Notes under the pieces: generated by a model
Seen by the model: only the letters and a program-made list of their open reading frames with translations
Told to the model about the DNA's origin: nothing
The model's database searches: none
Source of the DNA: Papaver somniferum
Taxonomy: Eukaryota > Streptophyta > Magnoliopsida > Ranunculales > Papaveraceae
Assembly: GCF_003573695.1 (NCBI RefSeq)
Contig: NC_039360.1
Coordinates: 118,444,336-118,508,335 of the forward strand
DNA: 64,000 nt
Reading direction: 5' to 3'
Position numbers and translations under genes: made by a program
Part shown: positions 22,426 to 33,344 of the stretch, in pieces
Layout of the letters: each line of letters opens with the position of its first letter
Position numbering within the stretch: the stretch's first letter is position 1

Positions 22426-23640
22426 GGTTATTTAGTGTTTGGTACCCATCAAATGTCCAACACCTAGCTTTGGTACCCAACATTTGAAATATTAAGGGTT
22501 GGTACATAAAACCGTCGTTGACCGTCAAGTTAGAGCGTTGACCTAACACTCTTTTAAGTATATAATTAAAATTATATAAGTACTATTTATTTAATGGAAT
22601 TAGATCACCGTTAGCATCTTATTTAACGTGTGATCTCATATTGTTTAATCTAACGGTTGGAAATAGATCAATCAAACAGTCAGACTAATATCGTTCGAAA
22701 GTGCCGGTTGTGAAGAAAATTCAGCTAAAAAATTTAACAAACAGCTTCTGGGCAAGAACTGTTCGTGGAAATCAGTGAGTTTTATGTTGATCTTTGTACT
22801 CCTTCAGCCTTCAAAAATTCGAATTAAGCACAAACCAAACAATCCTAAACATCTAATATTTTCGATCATTCGTCCGTAAAAACAAACACATGTTCATCCT
22901 GGTTGTTTTCTTCCCCAAATCTATGACACAACAATTTCAGTCCCATTTTCTCGCAGTTATTTGAGTTCTAATACAACTGAATTTTCTCCGAACTTATATC
23001 AGATGTTCGATGTTCATCTAGATTCTAAAAAGAATTCATAATCCTTGGAAAAGAACCTACAAATTAATTCAGCAACAATACACTTTCTCTCAAAAAGCCC
23101 ACTCATGTACTGAAAAAAAACAGCTTCATACGACCATCATTGGCTATAATTACCTTCATTGGTGCTACTGAAGCAGTTTGCTTTTATCAAAACAACTTGA
23201 ATCTTCTCCTTGTCTTTCTCTTGGGTTGCTTTACTTTTTATTTCTTCTACAACTCGTTCGTTGTTTTCTGGTAAGAATTTAAACCAATTGGTACTCTAGA
23301 AGATCTGACCCTAAATCTATTTCTTGCCGGCGAGGACGAAGTGTAGCTGCATTATCTGAATCTAAACTCTACATCGATACCGTATAAAATTTGTCAGGCG
23401 ATGAGGTTGTGTCTGGTTTGATATATCCTACCAGACGTTTGGACATTTTGAGGAATTGTGATAGATATTAGGGATAACATGGTATTGATATATATTTGTT
23501 AGGACCGTTACTGCTTAGTTAAGTCAACGATTTGACCTGACAGTCTCCAACAGGTCTAGGTACCAACCCTTAATATTTCAAATGTTGGGTACCAATTCTA
23601 GATGTTGGACATTTGCTGGATACCAAATGTTAAATAACCC
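22426..23640. mobile_element. Non-autonomous Mutator-like element (MULE)
   Basis: A 1215-bp element has long terminal inverted repeats: left GGGTTATTTAGTGTTTGGTA (22426), right in reverse GGGTTATTTAACATTTGGTA (ending 23640). The repeats match well for about 80 bases, including the inner word TTGAAATATTAAGGGTTGGT, and weakly to about 130 bases. Flanks are ATATTTTTT (22417-22425) and ATATTTCTT (23641-23649), a 9-bp duplication with one mismatch, the Mutator signature. No transposase is encoded; the interior (about 22560-23500) shows no clear gene fragment. Mobilisation would need a MURA-type transposase in trans. Confidence 0.85.
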
Positions 23641-24399
23641 ATATTTCTTTTGAGCACATGTTTATTACTATAAGATAGTGCAAAGAAGATATTGATAACG
23701 TACACATGTTAACTGCTATAATTTTGTCATCATAGACTGTTTTCCTACCTTACTAAGAGGTTTTCTTGGGAACGCTTACATGATTTTAAATTTTCAGGTA
23801 ACAAACGCCAAAATAATGCCAATTGATGAGTCATAATATTATAGTCAACGAAAGTTAAGAGCTAACAAAATTTGATTGTAAGAATTATTGCATCCAAGAG
23901 ATTTCGTAAAACATTTCACACAAAAATATTCCTTATTAAATGTTTTAACGTCATTTTCGTTCAATGATGGATAACTGAGTCTACTGTTATCAGGTTAAGT
24001 GGTTAACCATTTGTCTGACTAGCTTACCATGGTTTCATCATTTTTATGCAGCGAATAACCACACATTTGTAGGGTCAATATCGTAGAATATGTAGGAGTT
24101 TTGAGGTACTAGAGATCTGTACCTATATATTGAATCCGTAAGAACATAAAATGTGATATTTATTGTCGAGTCATTACTGGGTTTTAATCTTTTTGGACTA
24201 TTCTTAAAGGGAAAAAAATCAATAAGGATTTGGACATTTCTAAGGCCTATACATCTATCCAGGACATATGAACTCAGATGACATAATCTTTTAATAACTA
24301 ACATAGTTCAATGTTTTGGATTTGCACGATCACTAAAATAAGGGAAATTCAGAAGTGCAGTATCATTTCAAATGACCCATAAGATACCTTTGTAAACTA

Positions 24400-24652
24400 T
24401 AAAACACTATAGTTTTTTTTTGTTTTTTTTTATTTTTATTTTTTGCGAAAGAAAGAGTGAAAATTAATTAAGATACATTCGTGGCTTGGATACAACTCTA
24501 ACATATTTGGGAAAATGCGAAAGTTTCAAACATACTAAAAATAAATCAATATGGGTTCATGAGAAAGGATTTGTAGACTGAGGACCGGAAATATCAAACA
24601 ATTGTTTCCTCACTTTCCAAATGGTGAAAAATGCATATCAAATAAAAATGAT
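24400..24652. other. T-rich tract and unassigned sequence
   Basis: A T-rich run (about 24412-24445) followed by GCGAAAGAAAGAG resembles the 3' end of a minus-strand retroposon, but no coding sequence follows. Confidence 0.25.
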
Positions 24653-24685
24653 GCCCGTGCCGTTATGGCACGGGTTAAGCTCTAG
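24653..24685 (+). mobile_element. Helitron 3' terminus
   Basis: A perfect 8-bp hairpin (CCCGTGCC, loop GTTAT, GGCACGGG) at 24654-24674 is followed seven bases later by CTAG (24682-24685) and then T. A GC hairpin just before CTRR, with insertion before a T, is the Helitron 3' end signature. The 5' TC end was not located: a weak AATACTATTATAAATAG-like word at 22395 lacks the TC, so the element's length is unknown. Confidence 0.65.
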
Positions 24686-25160
24686 TTATTGGATAAAGAG
24701 TATTATTACAAGAAACTAGTTGGATGCTTAACAAGATAAGCTCCAACAACGTACTACTACATTAGTTGAACATGTTGTTTTATTAGCCTCCCAGCGAGCC
24801 TCATGATGAACCAGTCAAGGGAACCGAAGCGGATAAGGGGGTTGATTATGTCGCAAGAGGGGAAAGCTAACTCTACCTTCCGTGTCAAATATTGTAATAT
24901 TGGGTCATCGAGGATCCGAACCTGGGACTTCTTGAAGCGCATCTAACCTTTAAGGAACAAGGATGATTTTAACAATAATATACTAATAACAGTAATAATT
25001 AGTAATTTTAGTATTATATATTTATATTTATATTTAATAGTAAAATATTTAATTGTTTTTAAACACAATAAAATTGAATTTGATATTTTACCAAACACAA
25101 TTTGAGCTCTTTTAATCAACTTCATCTTTGATTTATATTTTACCAAACATTCAACTGTTT
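24686..25160. other. Unassigned AT-rich stretch
   Basis: Nothing supported. 24960-25150 is strongly AT-rich. The minus strand at 24900-24950 has a GGTTCGGATCC word resembling a tRNA/SINE box B, without a credible box A. Confidence 0.3.
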
Positions 25161-25167
25161 TTTACAG

Positions 25168-25762
25168 ATGTCTATGGAACACCAAAAAGACAAAAACTTC
25201 ATCCTTGAAAACCAACCTTGGATAGGAAACCAGGTCGTCTTATTTGAAGATTGGAATCTCTTTGTTAGATACTCAGAAAACTGTTTTAAATATGCACCTT
25301 TTTTGTTGCAAGTTTTAAACTTACTCGGGTACTTAACTGATGAGAAAACAATCCATGAGCTAATAGAAAACTCAGAAACGGAACGATCCTACAAATAGAT
25401 TTGTCTGGCTCTCCACCTAGAGCTTATGTGATGGTTGATCTGAACAAACCATTCATGTCAAGAATTATGCTCAGAATAGAAAAAGGTGTGTGTTTATTAT
25501 ATTTTTTTTGTGGTTTTCCAGGACACGTCTTTAAAGATTGCAAAACTTCCTGGGAATAGAACAAGCTATGAAGAATAGTAAGTTCTCCAACTTTCCCTAT
25601 GGAAGGCTTAATACAAAAATGAAAGCATCTTTCACAAAAATACAAAGGATAAACTACATGCAAGAAAACAAGATGACTAACTTCTTTGCTGGAGAAGCTT
25701 CTTCAACTCATACAAACAACAGAGATGACCGTGACCAAGAACAGCGGCAGATTCATCAATAA
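25168..25762 (+). pseudogene. LINE ORF1 fragment (DUF4283-like plus zinc knuckle)
   Basis: From ATG 25168 the frame reads FILENQPWIGNQVVLFEDWN, then APFLLQVLNLL, matching plant LINE ORF1 DUF4283 (I+..GPW...G..L.L..W ... P.WVQ...LP). A frame change near 25398 leads to PRAYVMVDLNKP and then FCGFPGHVFKDC, a decayed CCHC zinc knuckle (first Cys not in place). ORF1 proteins bind the LINE RNA as part of the RNP. The N-terminal part of the family is missing. It is upstream of and in the same orientation as the LINE A endonuclease at 28253, so I take it as LINE A ORF1, split by 25800-27310. Confidence 0.6.
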
Positions 25763-25799
25763 CAACATCAACAACATCATGGAGTAGATCAAACGGAAT

Positions 25800-26540
25800 A
25801 AGGGAAAAATATGCATCAGGAAAATGCAAACACAGTTAGAATTACCGATCCAACTGGGGGAAAACCGTTCCCGACTCACTTATCGAGGGAGATGACTCGA
25901 CGCGGTCTGGCTTGAAACGCAGTTACACCACATACCAAATCTGACAAAGCCACTACCATATTACAAGTGGTAAGAGTGGATTCGTTTTTCGGACTTTTGA
26001 AAAGGATTGGTTCTAGACTAATAAAAGAAAATACTAACAAGAATTGCTAAAATATACCAAAATATTGAAATTGTGATTTTGTATTCAAATAGGGTGAAAA
26101 TATAGGATTTTGAGATTCCACCTCTATTATACATACTAGAATGTTAAATAATTTTCTAAAACTTCTCCCAAAAATCTCGAGACGATTTAGGACACAAAGT
26201 ACGTCTCGGAAGATAAATCGTTAAAATAAATAAAAATTCTTAAATGACTAATAATTTTATTCACTTATATGCTGGTCTGTATGATAGATATATAACTCAT
26301 TAATCAAACATGAGGACACATAAAGATTAATTATTATCGTTATTATGAAAGAATATATGGACCATGGAGAAATATATGTATAGAAAATAATTTAAAACAC
26401 TCTAGCATACATAATATGGCTTCCTCTCTAATCCTAGACGAAAAGTTTAGCTAGACATAATAATGAAATCACAAATGAATGAGAAAGACATCATTTTATT
26501 AATTGATTAAATGAATTACAAATAAGAAGAGAGGTTAACA
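25800..26540. other. Unassigned AT-rich stretch
   Basis: No gene, repeat terminus or RNA signal I can support. It separates the two ORF1 portions of LINE A and, with 26545-27300, may be one inserted segment. Confidence 0.35.
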
Positions 26541-26544
26541 AGTT

Positions 26545-27137
26545 TCACACTGGTGAACAATAATATCTCGAGCCAGGACAAAATGCTCGTTCTCGACAAA
26601 CACCAAAATCCAGAGTAAACACCTCTAACACTATTGTATTGCTTGTGTCAAAATAACTAGAAGACAAAAGACAAAATCCCACTAATACTGCCTGACTCCA
26701 ACTCCTGATCACCCCACCCCTTTTATAGAATACCATTTTCTTTAGTTCCCATGGTGGCGGGATTTTTAATTAATTATTCAAATATTGCATGCACGGTCAT
26801 GAGTTTGCTGGTTTAGATTCATTTGTTAAATGAATTTCAAATCGTCCATATTTCCTTCCTAATATGTAATGGAAACTTACAAATTAGTCAAATCATTCAT
26901 TTCACTCTTTGTATCTTCCAATACGATGTCGACATTTAGCATTCTTCCCTGATTTTCCTTCATTTCTTCGTTAACAAATATCTTCCCATTATTAAATATA
27001 TGAGTTTTCTTTCCTTGTGTAGTATAATTGCATGCATACGAGTAACTGAGTGTGGGGAGCTTGTGGAGTTGTGTTGAAATGTGGAGTAGGGCCTTCCTTC
27101 TTTCGCTTCCTGACTGGCTCCGTCTACCATGGTCCAA
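26545..27137 (-). pseudogene. Possible small two-exon gene or gene fragment
   Basis: Minus strand: a TATA box (TATAAATAG, 27177-27185) lies about 47 bases before an ATG at 27130; an overlapping frame is open from 27137 to 26877. That longer frame ends at TTTGTAAGTTTCC, a good plant 5' splice site (about 26878). A second open stretch (26736-26545) has acceptor-like TTTTGTCTTCTAG and ends in a Cys-rich tail (GVCRERAFCPGSRYYCSPV). ATG 27130 and the longest frame disagree, so the true reading is uncertain. I recognise no family; a secreted Cys-rich peptide is only a guess. It sits between LINE A pieces and may have been carried in by another element. Confidence 0.25.
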
Positions 27138-27176
27138 GAACCAATAACGACAGTGCCTTGAGATAGTCGGAATGGC

Positions 27177-27185
27177 TATTTATAT
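27177..27185 (-). promoter_or_regulatory. TATA box upstream of the small minus-strand ORF
   Basis: Minus strand ATATAAATAGCC lies about 47 bases before ATG 27130, with ordinary plant promoter spacing. Confidence 0.4.
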
Positions 27186-27317
27186 CATTTTACGTATAAA
27201 GTCCCAGCATTTTAGTCCACTCCAGCTTAATTTGCCAAATACTACAAAACTAAACAAAACCATCAAATTGTACAAAATAAAGAACCAGATAAATGTAAAT
27301 TAACATGTAAAAATGTC

Positions 27318-28013
27318 GTGTTTACACACTCATCAATAAGCCAGACACCAAAGTTACAAAAGCAGAACAACAAAGGATGTGTCTATGCAAAAGCATCTGA
27401 ACAAACCTCTGATTACATCAGGAATGTTGGTCCAAAAGCTGACCAGTCGGGACCAGTGGAGGCCACATCGACTATGCCAGCTAAGAGCTCAAGCAGATTT
27501 GTTACACATGTGACGGAGCATCTGGGTAACATCCATCGGCAACAGCCCACAAAAAACAAAAGAGGAAAAGCCCATTCGGTGGAAACCCAAACAACTGGAT
27601 CTGGGTCAACGGATCAACAGTCGGGTTCGGGTTCGGATAAAGCAACACACCCATAAACAAAACCGGGTATCAGTAGAATGTTGGTTTTTTTCGCACCTGA
27701 TTACACTCAAGTGCTACTCAATGTTTTGCAGCGCAGGGTTGCCAAAGTGAACTTACTGGTCTACAACATAAATGGCAAACCAGCGGTAATAGTCACTACT
27801 AATGCCAGGCCGGAGGATCATCATCACATCATGAAACCACTACGGACCTACGAGAGAATGACTATCAGACCACCATCAAAGCTACATGAGCACCTACTGC
27901 TACCAAACACACCAGATTTTGTGGCACAACCAACACCAGCAAAAACCAGGAAATATGTCTCCATAGCCCAAAGATCGGAGCACCAGCATTTCAGGTACCA
28001 ACACCCAGATTAA
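27318..28013 (+). pseudogene. LINE A ORF1 C-terminal low-complexity region
   Basis: Two consecutive plus-strand frames (27318-27656 and 27678-28013) read as a hydrophilic, Thr/Ser/Gln/Pro-rich chain (for example TTGSGSTDQQSGSGSDKATH), typical of the C-terminal part of plant LINE ORF1 after the zinc knuckle. They precede the endonuclease start at 28253 at the usual distance. No motif identifies them independently; position is the main argument. Confidence 0.45.
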
Positions 28014-28252
28014 GGAAACCAAGAAGTACAAGAGTTCATAACCCAACTCCACTAGCTAATGCTCCAACTTCCCAACCAGTGACACAAACTCATCAAAATG
28101 GATGCATCACTGACCAAGGATAACATAACCAACAATATCACCACCACCACAGCAAGACCTGCTTGGAAGCTTTCCTTCAATAAAGAGATTGAGACAACAT
28201 ATTCCCCAAGAACATTGTGAGATGTTTGCACAGCACAACACTCGCACCAACC

Positions 28253-28990
28253 ATGAGTTACTTGGCATGGAACTGTCAAGGTACCCATAACCCCTTGATA
28301 GTTTCAAAATTGCATGAGTATACGCGCAAATTCAAACCAATTACTGTTTTTATCTGAAACCTTAGCTTTAGTAAATCATATGTCTTTCTTGCAATCTGGT
28401 TAAGGCTTTCAAAGTTCTTTTATTGTACCTTGTATTTGACATAAAGGTGGCCGCTGCTTGATGTGGACATCCCATCTTAATGTCTCAATTTAGTAGCTAT
28501 CAGGGTATTCTGCATGCTTATATATGCCCAACACAAACTCAATCATCACAACCATGGTTATTTACTGGAATGTGCGGCCCACCACAACCGTTGGCAAGAA
28601 AAGACCTATGGAAAAACTTTGGCAACATTATAACAACTCCAACTATACCATGGATACTCATGGGAGACTTCAATGAAGTAATAGCTCAACATTAAAAGTA
28701 AAAAAAAGGAGGCCTGTGAAAAATAACCAGGTTAAACACTTTAAAAACTTCATCAACTCAAATACCCTTATTGATCTGGGTTATCACAGAGATGGGTACA
28801 CTTGGACAAATAGACAAGAGGACATCAACTTCATCATGGGGAGACTAGATAGAGGATTGGCGACCCAACAATGGCTAGATAAATACCCTCATGCTATTAT
28901 GAGCATCTCCCAAGAATCGGATCAGATCATGTACCACTTTTGTTGCCATAAAAAGCTATGTCGAGGAGAACTTCAAAAACTTTTTGTATA
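28253..28990 (+). pseudogene. LINE A apurinic-type endonuclease domain
   Basis: ATG 28253 starts MSYLAWNCQGTHNPLIVSKL, the canonical plant LINE ORF2 start. Further pieces are KFKPITVF (S)ET, PWILMGDFNEVIAQH (28655-28695) with the GDFN catalytic motif, and LIDLGYHRDGYTWTN followed by MGRLDRGLA (28760-28870), matching L.DLGF.G..FTW.N ... ERLDRAL. The final SDH motif is degraded to ESDQ. Several frameshifts and stops occur (about 28360-28480 and 28695). The enzyme would nick target DNA to prime reverse transcription. Confidence 0.8.
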
Positions 28991-29186
28991 GAATACTTGT
29001 GATTCATGCACCCACAAATGAAATAAGTTGCCATCACTTCTTGGCAACAACAAGAGGCTACGGATTTGGCAATGGATCTACAGATTAAAATTAAAATGAA
29101 GGAAATGACACAATCTCTCCAAAGGTGGCACAAACAAACCTTTGGCAATCTACCAGATTTAATAAAAGAAGCGGAGTTTCAAATAC
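28991..29186 (+). pseudogene. LINE A post-endonuclease linker, 5' part
   Basis: Fragments such as KEMTQSLQRWHKQTFGNLPDL match the W....FGN+ region after plant LINE endonucleases. The coding sequence is cut at 29186 by the Tat element and resumes at 42516. Confidence 0.7.
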
Positions 29187-30093
29187 TGTGAATACCAATA
29201 TTCTGCAGGGCATGTGTCACGATCTTAGTGGCCGCATTCAGAAGTTAACTGTGTAGCCCTCGCTACACAGAGGAGCCTGAGTTACAAACTATAACTTCGT
29301 AGATCTACTTTATCTCATCCCAAGGAAGGATACCTCAACGGTTGAGATCAGAAGAGTAAAAGCCTAGTCTACAAGGAGGCAGCTGGTGAAGGGACAAAGG
29401 TAGATGGGATATCTAATCAGCATTAAATGCTCAAGTCCCTTATCTACACGTATAACCAAATCACTTGGAGAGAGACTATGTGGCAGAACCCGATTGGTAG
29501 AAGCTGGCGGTGAACGAAGGTACAACTTATACCAAGGTTGGGGAGTTCCCGAAGGAACGTGGGTCAGCTGAGGTGGAAAGGTTCGACTGGATAAGGCAAG
29601 CGGTGAATGAAGGTACAATGTGTACGAAAGGTATATCAGCAGACGATGGACCCAAAGGCCGCAAAGATATACCTGAGCAGAAGGGGTTATAAATACCAAG
29701 CCTCACCAACAAAATAAGGGCATTCAATATCTAGGAGAGAAGATCTAGTCTTAATCTTATACCTCTTTGATGTTTAGAACTTAAGTATTTACTTCAACTT
29801 GAGTTCTCTCTATTACTTTGGGAAGCATTTAAGATCTTTGTAACCACCATACTTAATACAAAACAATCACTCATTACCCCATGGACGTAGACAAATGTCG
29901 AACCACGTAATCTCTTGTGTCTCATGATAACTTAGAAGCTTTTACATTATATTTGAGTTCTTTGTTATTATTGTGATCTTTAATATCCTTTACTACATAG
30001 CATTATCAGTTCAACAAAGGTATCGATACTACTTAGCATCTGATTCTCTGAGATGTATACATTACGTAGACTACGGGAAAACGAGTAGTCACA
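29187..30093 (+). mobile_element. Tat1 5' LTR
   Basis: 907 bp from TGTGAATACCAATATTCTGC to GAGTAGTCACA, the same length as the 3' LTR. Contains TATA box TTATAAATACC (29687-29697) and an internal imperfect duplication around GCGGTGAACGAAGGTACAA (about 29508 and 29600). Confidence 0.93.
29687..29697 (+). promoter_or_regulatory. Tat1 LTR TATA box
   Basis: TTATAAATACC; CTATAAATACC at the same place in the 3' LTR (42109-42119) and in the related LTR (47205-47215). Confidence 0.65.
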
Positions 30094-30110
30094 GTTTGGC
30101 GCCCACTGTG
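30094..30110 (+). other. Tat1 primer binding site
   Basis: GTTTGGCGCCCACTGTG directly follows the LTR end. The TGGCGCC core is usual for plant gypsy elements; the priming tRNA was not identified. Confidence 0.75.
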
Positions 30111-30689
30111 TTTTGCTCACGAGCTTGAGTTTAGACATAGTTTTACCTTTAACTTGTGTATCTTCTGAAACCAAGGGATCTGTGTTCCAAAACGATGAAT
30201 CTCACTCTCTAGTGATTTGTTCATCCGTTATTTGTGTATATTTTTTGATTTCATAGCCTCTAAAGACGTACCTTGTTACAGATCTACAATTTTTTTTTTA
30301 CAAAAACGTATTCACAAAATGTTAAAATCTTTGTTTTATACTAAAAAAACCTTTTTTAACATAGCATATTTTAGATCTGAGAACCTTTGAATGACATAGG
30401 AATCTCAATAAGATTTTAAGGAAGAAAGATCTTCTAAAGCATTCAATAACCTTGTTTTTCGCGAGATCTGACACCTCCTTTTATTTGGTTTTCAACATTT
30501 AAGGTTGTTTCTTCCAAGGGTGTCATAAGTATTTAATACCCGTCTTTCAAAAACATTATTTCAGTCCTTTTCTGAAAAAGCTACTCAGCCGTCTTCTATG
30601 TCAGAGCATTAATTGCTACTTTTGGCGAAGGCACCCAAGTAGCAGTTCTTTCAACTTTCTGTAACCGCAGGATAACGAAAGCCGAAGGC
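30111..30689 (+). other. Tat1 untranslated leader
   Basis: About 580 bases between primer site and gag with no open frame. It is conserved in the second Tat element (47630-48206). Confidence 0.6.
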
Positions 30690-32440
30690 ATGCAGAAACC
30701 AAATGAGGTACCAACAAGCTCACGACCAGCACTTACCAGAGGAAGATCTCAAAAGCCGTCTCAAGCGAATCAAAGAACCGAAGAAGAGGACGGACAAAGC
30801 GAAATAGCAAGAAGAACGATTGCTAACAAATAACATGTTCCTGCCGAAGGGATGGGGAAAACATAGGGAGCTCAACCACTTTACGACATGCCATTACCGG
30901 AGCATCTCACCAATACGCAGCCACCTGCGGCCAACGCAGGGTTACCCAGAACCTTAGTTCCTACGGGACGAGGGTTGGGAAACCTAACTCCAATTCAGAT
31001 AGATCCAGGCGCACCATTTATAGAAGAAGGAGCAGATAACTCCGAAGATCCGACCGACGGCACTCCACAGGAAGGTGGAGTCGAAGACGAAGACCAAATG
31101 GCAGCACAAATAGCAGCCTTGCTTCTCCGTAATAAGAAGAACAAGGATGCAATGCACGAGATGTCTCAAGAGAACCAGAACCTCAAAGGTATGCTGGACA
31201 TACAGATCGAAGGCTCCCAAGCTCACCCTCCACCAAAAAGGCGTGAAAACGGAGCTATCTCAGGAAGACGAAGGGTGGATCTCAACCCACCAGAGACCAG
31301 TCAACCTAAGGGAACCAGGAGAGCGCACCACGATCCAGACGAGACGGACTCGACATACAAGCCCTCTCAATCCTACTACGTCGAAGCATTTTCCAAAGAT
31401 GTTCACAATGTGAACATGGTTATGGAGCAAATGGAGAAAATGCGGAAGGAGATACAAGGCCTAAAAACTGGCCACGCAGGCGCAAGACTAGAAGAAGTGC
31501 TTCAAGAGGCAACCACATCCCCATTGTCTTTTCGCATTTTGAGGGAGCCCATCCCTCCGAAATGCCCGATACCTATGTTCCAAGCATACAACGGTACCTC
31601 AGATCTCGCAGCCCACCTATGGTATTACACTCGTGTCCTTGCCCATTGGGAATGAGATGAGGTAGTACTTTGTAGGTACTTCCCTACAAGCTTGACGGGA
31701 TCAGCACTAGCCTGGTATGACAATTTACCAGCAAACTCAATTGACTCTTTTGACCAATTGTCCACGGTGTTTTTGGAGACATACATGTACAACAAATTAA
31801 CAAAGGCAGGGTTAGATAGACTATTTTCTTTAGCTATCAGACCCCGGGAAACATTGATGCAGTACACAGACAGGTGGCAAAAGACGTGCCAAGCAATTGG
31901 AAAAGTCAATCCCGAAATTAGCATTAACTGCTATAAGTATGGACTTGATAGAACCTCAGCCATCTTTGTGGAGCTTCACAACAGAGCCCTCGATTCCGAA
32001 GGAGAGATCAAGGTTGTCCAATACCGCTACATCAGACTCGAAGAAATCCAGAAGGACAACCCCAGGGGACAAGCAAAGATAACAACATCACCACAACGTA
32101 CCAACTCCCAGGAACCAATTCCGGAGATACCTAAGCGACAAAACTAAGCCGAGGGCAGGACCAGCTCTCGAGACAAACGATCCAAATACGGAGATGGCAA
32201 AAGAGGCAAAGGAAGAGAAGAATTCGTAGATAAAATCTACACGAAGCTGAATACAACGTTCTCTCACATTCTCAGCAAAGAGGGAGAAAAGCCGGGCTTT
32301 CCTTACCATAATACTAGGGGAAAGCAGCCAGACAAAACAAAGCAGGATAAGGAGTATTTTGCATACCACCAATACTGCGGCCATACAACTGACGCGTGCC
32401 ACCATTTACGGAACGTGATCCAGAGATTCATAGACGAAGG
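30690..32440 (+). pseudogene. Tat1 gag (broken)
   Basis: ATG 30690 gives MQKPNEVPTSSRPALTRGRS, matched by the second element's gag start at 48207. The first third is Pro/Gln-rich linker; the capsid part (about 31500-32010) has FRILREPIPPKCPIPMF, TGSALAWYDNLPANSIDSFD and LMQYTDRWQ, the Retrotrans_gag pattern. A zinc-knuckle-like YHQYCGHTTDAC lies near 32365 with its first Cys replaced by Phe. Stops occur at about 30830 and 31655 (TGA) and 32147, plus frame shifts. Gag would form the virus-like particle that holds the element's RNA. Confidence 0.85.
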
Positions 32441-33179
32441 CAAATTCATGGAGATACAACCAGCTGAAACCGAGGAAACCTCCAAGAAAAGGGTAGAATT
32501 ACCCCAAGATGGCAAATATATCAACATGATCACCTTTTCCAGCGGAGGTAAAGAAGAACTGCTCGAAGATATCCTCGAGTTAGCTCGAAACAGAAACAAG
32601 CTAGAAGACCACGAGGTGTTCAAGCTAAATGGACCATCTACTAGCACTTGGGAGGAATGGATGGCCACACCATTAACATTCTCAAAAAAAGGCGTCAACC
32701 AGGAGGTCGAAATGCACAACGATCCATTAGTGATAACTCTTCCAATACACGGATGGAACGTTACGAAGTTCCTTGTTGACGGGGGAAGTTCGTTAAATGT
32801 ACTATTTTACGAACCCTACCTACGCATGGGTTTGATAGCGGAACAAATGGATTCTTCCACTTGCACCATATACGGTTTCAACGGAGCAGTCTCTAGGCCA
32901 AAAGGAGAAATTGTCTTGCATGTACGTGCATGGCCCTTAATAACCAATACACGGTTCTGTGTGGTGGAAGCACCTTCGCCCTACAATGTAATTATGGGAA
33001 TTTTATGGGTCCGTAGATTAAGAGGAACAGCTTCGACATATCATCAATACCTACGATTCCCTACACCCATGGGTGAGATGGAAATCAAAGGTGACCAGCA
33101 AGATGCAAGTCCATGCAATCTAGCAGAGGTCAGACTCAACGAAGAAAGAGCTGCTACCCAACATCACGAAAGAAAATGA
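32415..33179 (+). pseudogene. Tat1 aspartic protease region
   Basis: The 254-codon open frame carries PLVITLPIHGWNVTKFLVDG, then GSSLNVLFY and later NVIMGILWVRRL, the retropepsin pattern of Tat elements, in which the catalytic Asp is in (V)DGGSS rather than DTG/DSG. The domain runs about residues 105-225. This segment is open, but it depends on the broken gag upstream and is separated from reverse transcriptase by a frame change near 33180-33340. The protease would cut the Gag-Pol polyprotein. Confidence 0.82.
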
Positions 33180-33344
33180 CGAAAAGCAAACACCATGGAG
33201 GTGAAAGACGGATCCTTCTCAGTTCCCGAAGCCATCGCAGTTCCAGAGACAAGCACCTCCGCCACTCCAAGGGCGGATGTTTCCACCAAATGATAATTAC
33301 AGAAAAGCACTCCTCAACAGCCTCAGCAACAAACCTGCTCACCG

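Noticed and set aside
24900..24950. tRNA/SINE-like box B word (GGTTCGGATCC) on the minus strand
   Set aside because: No convincing box A upstream, no poly(A) end and no target duplication seen; a chance match is likely.
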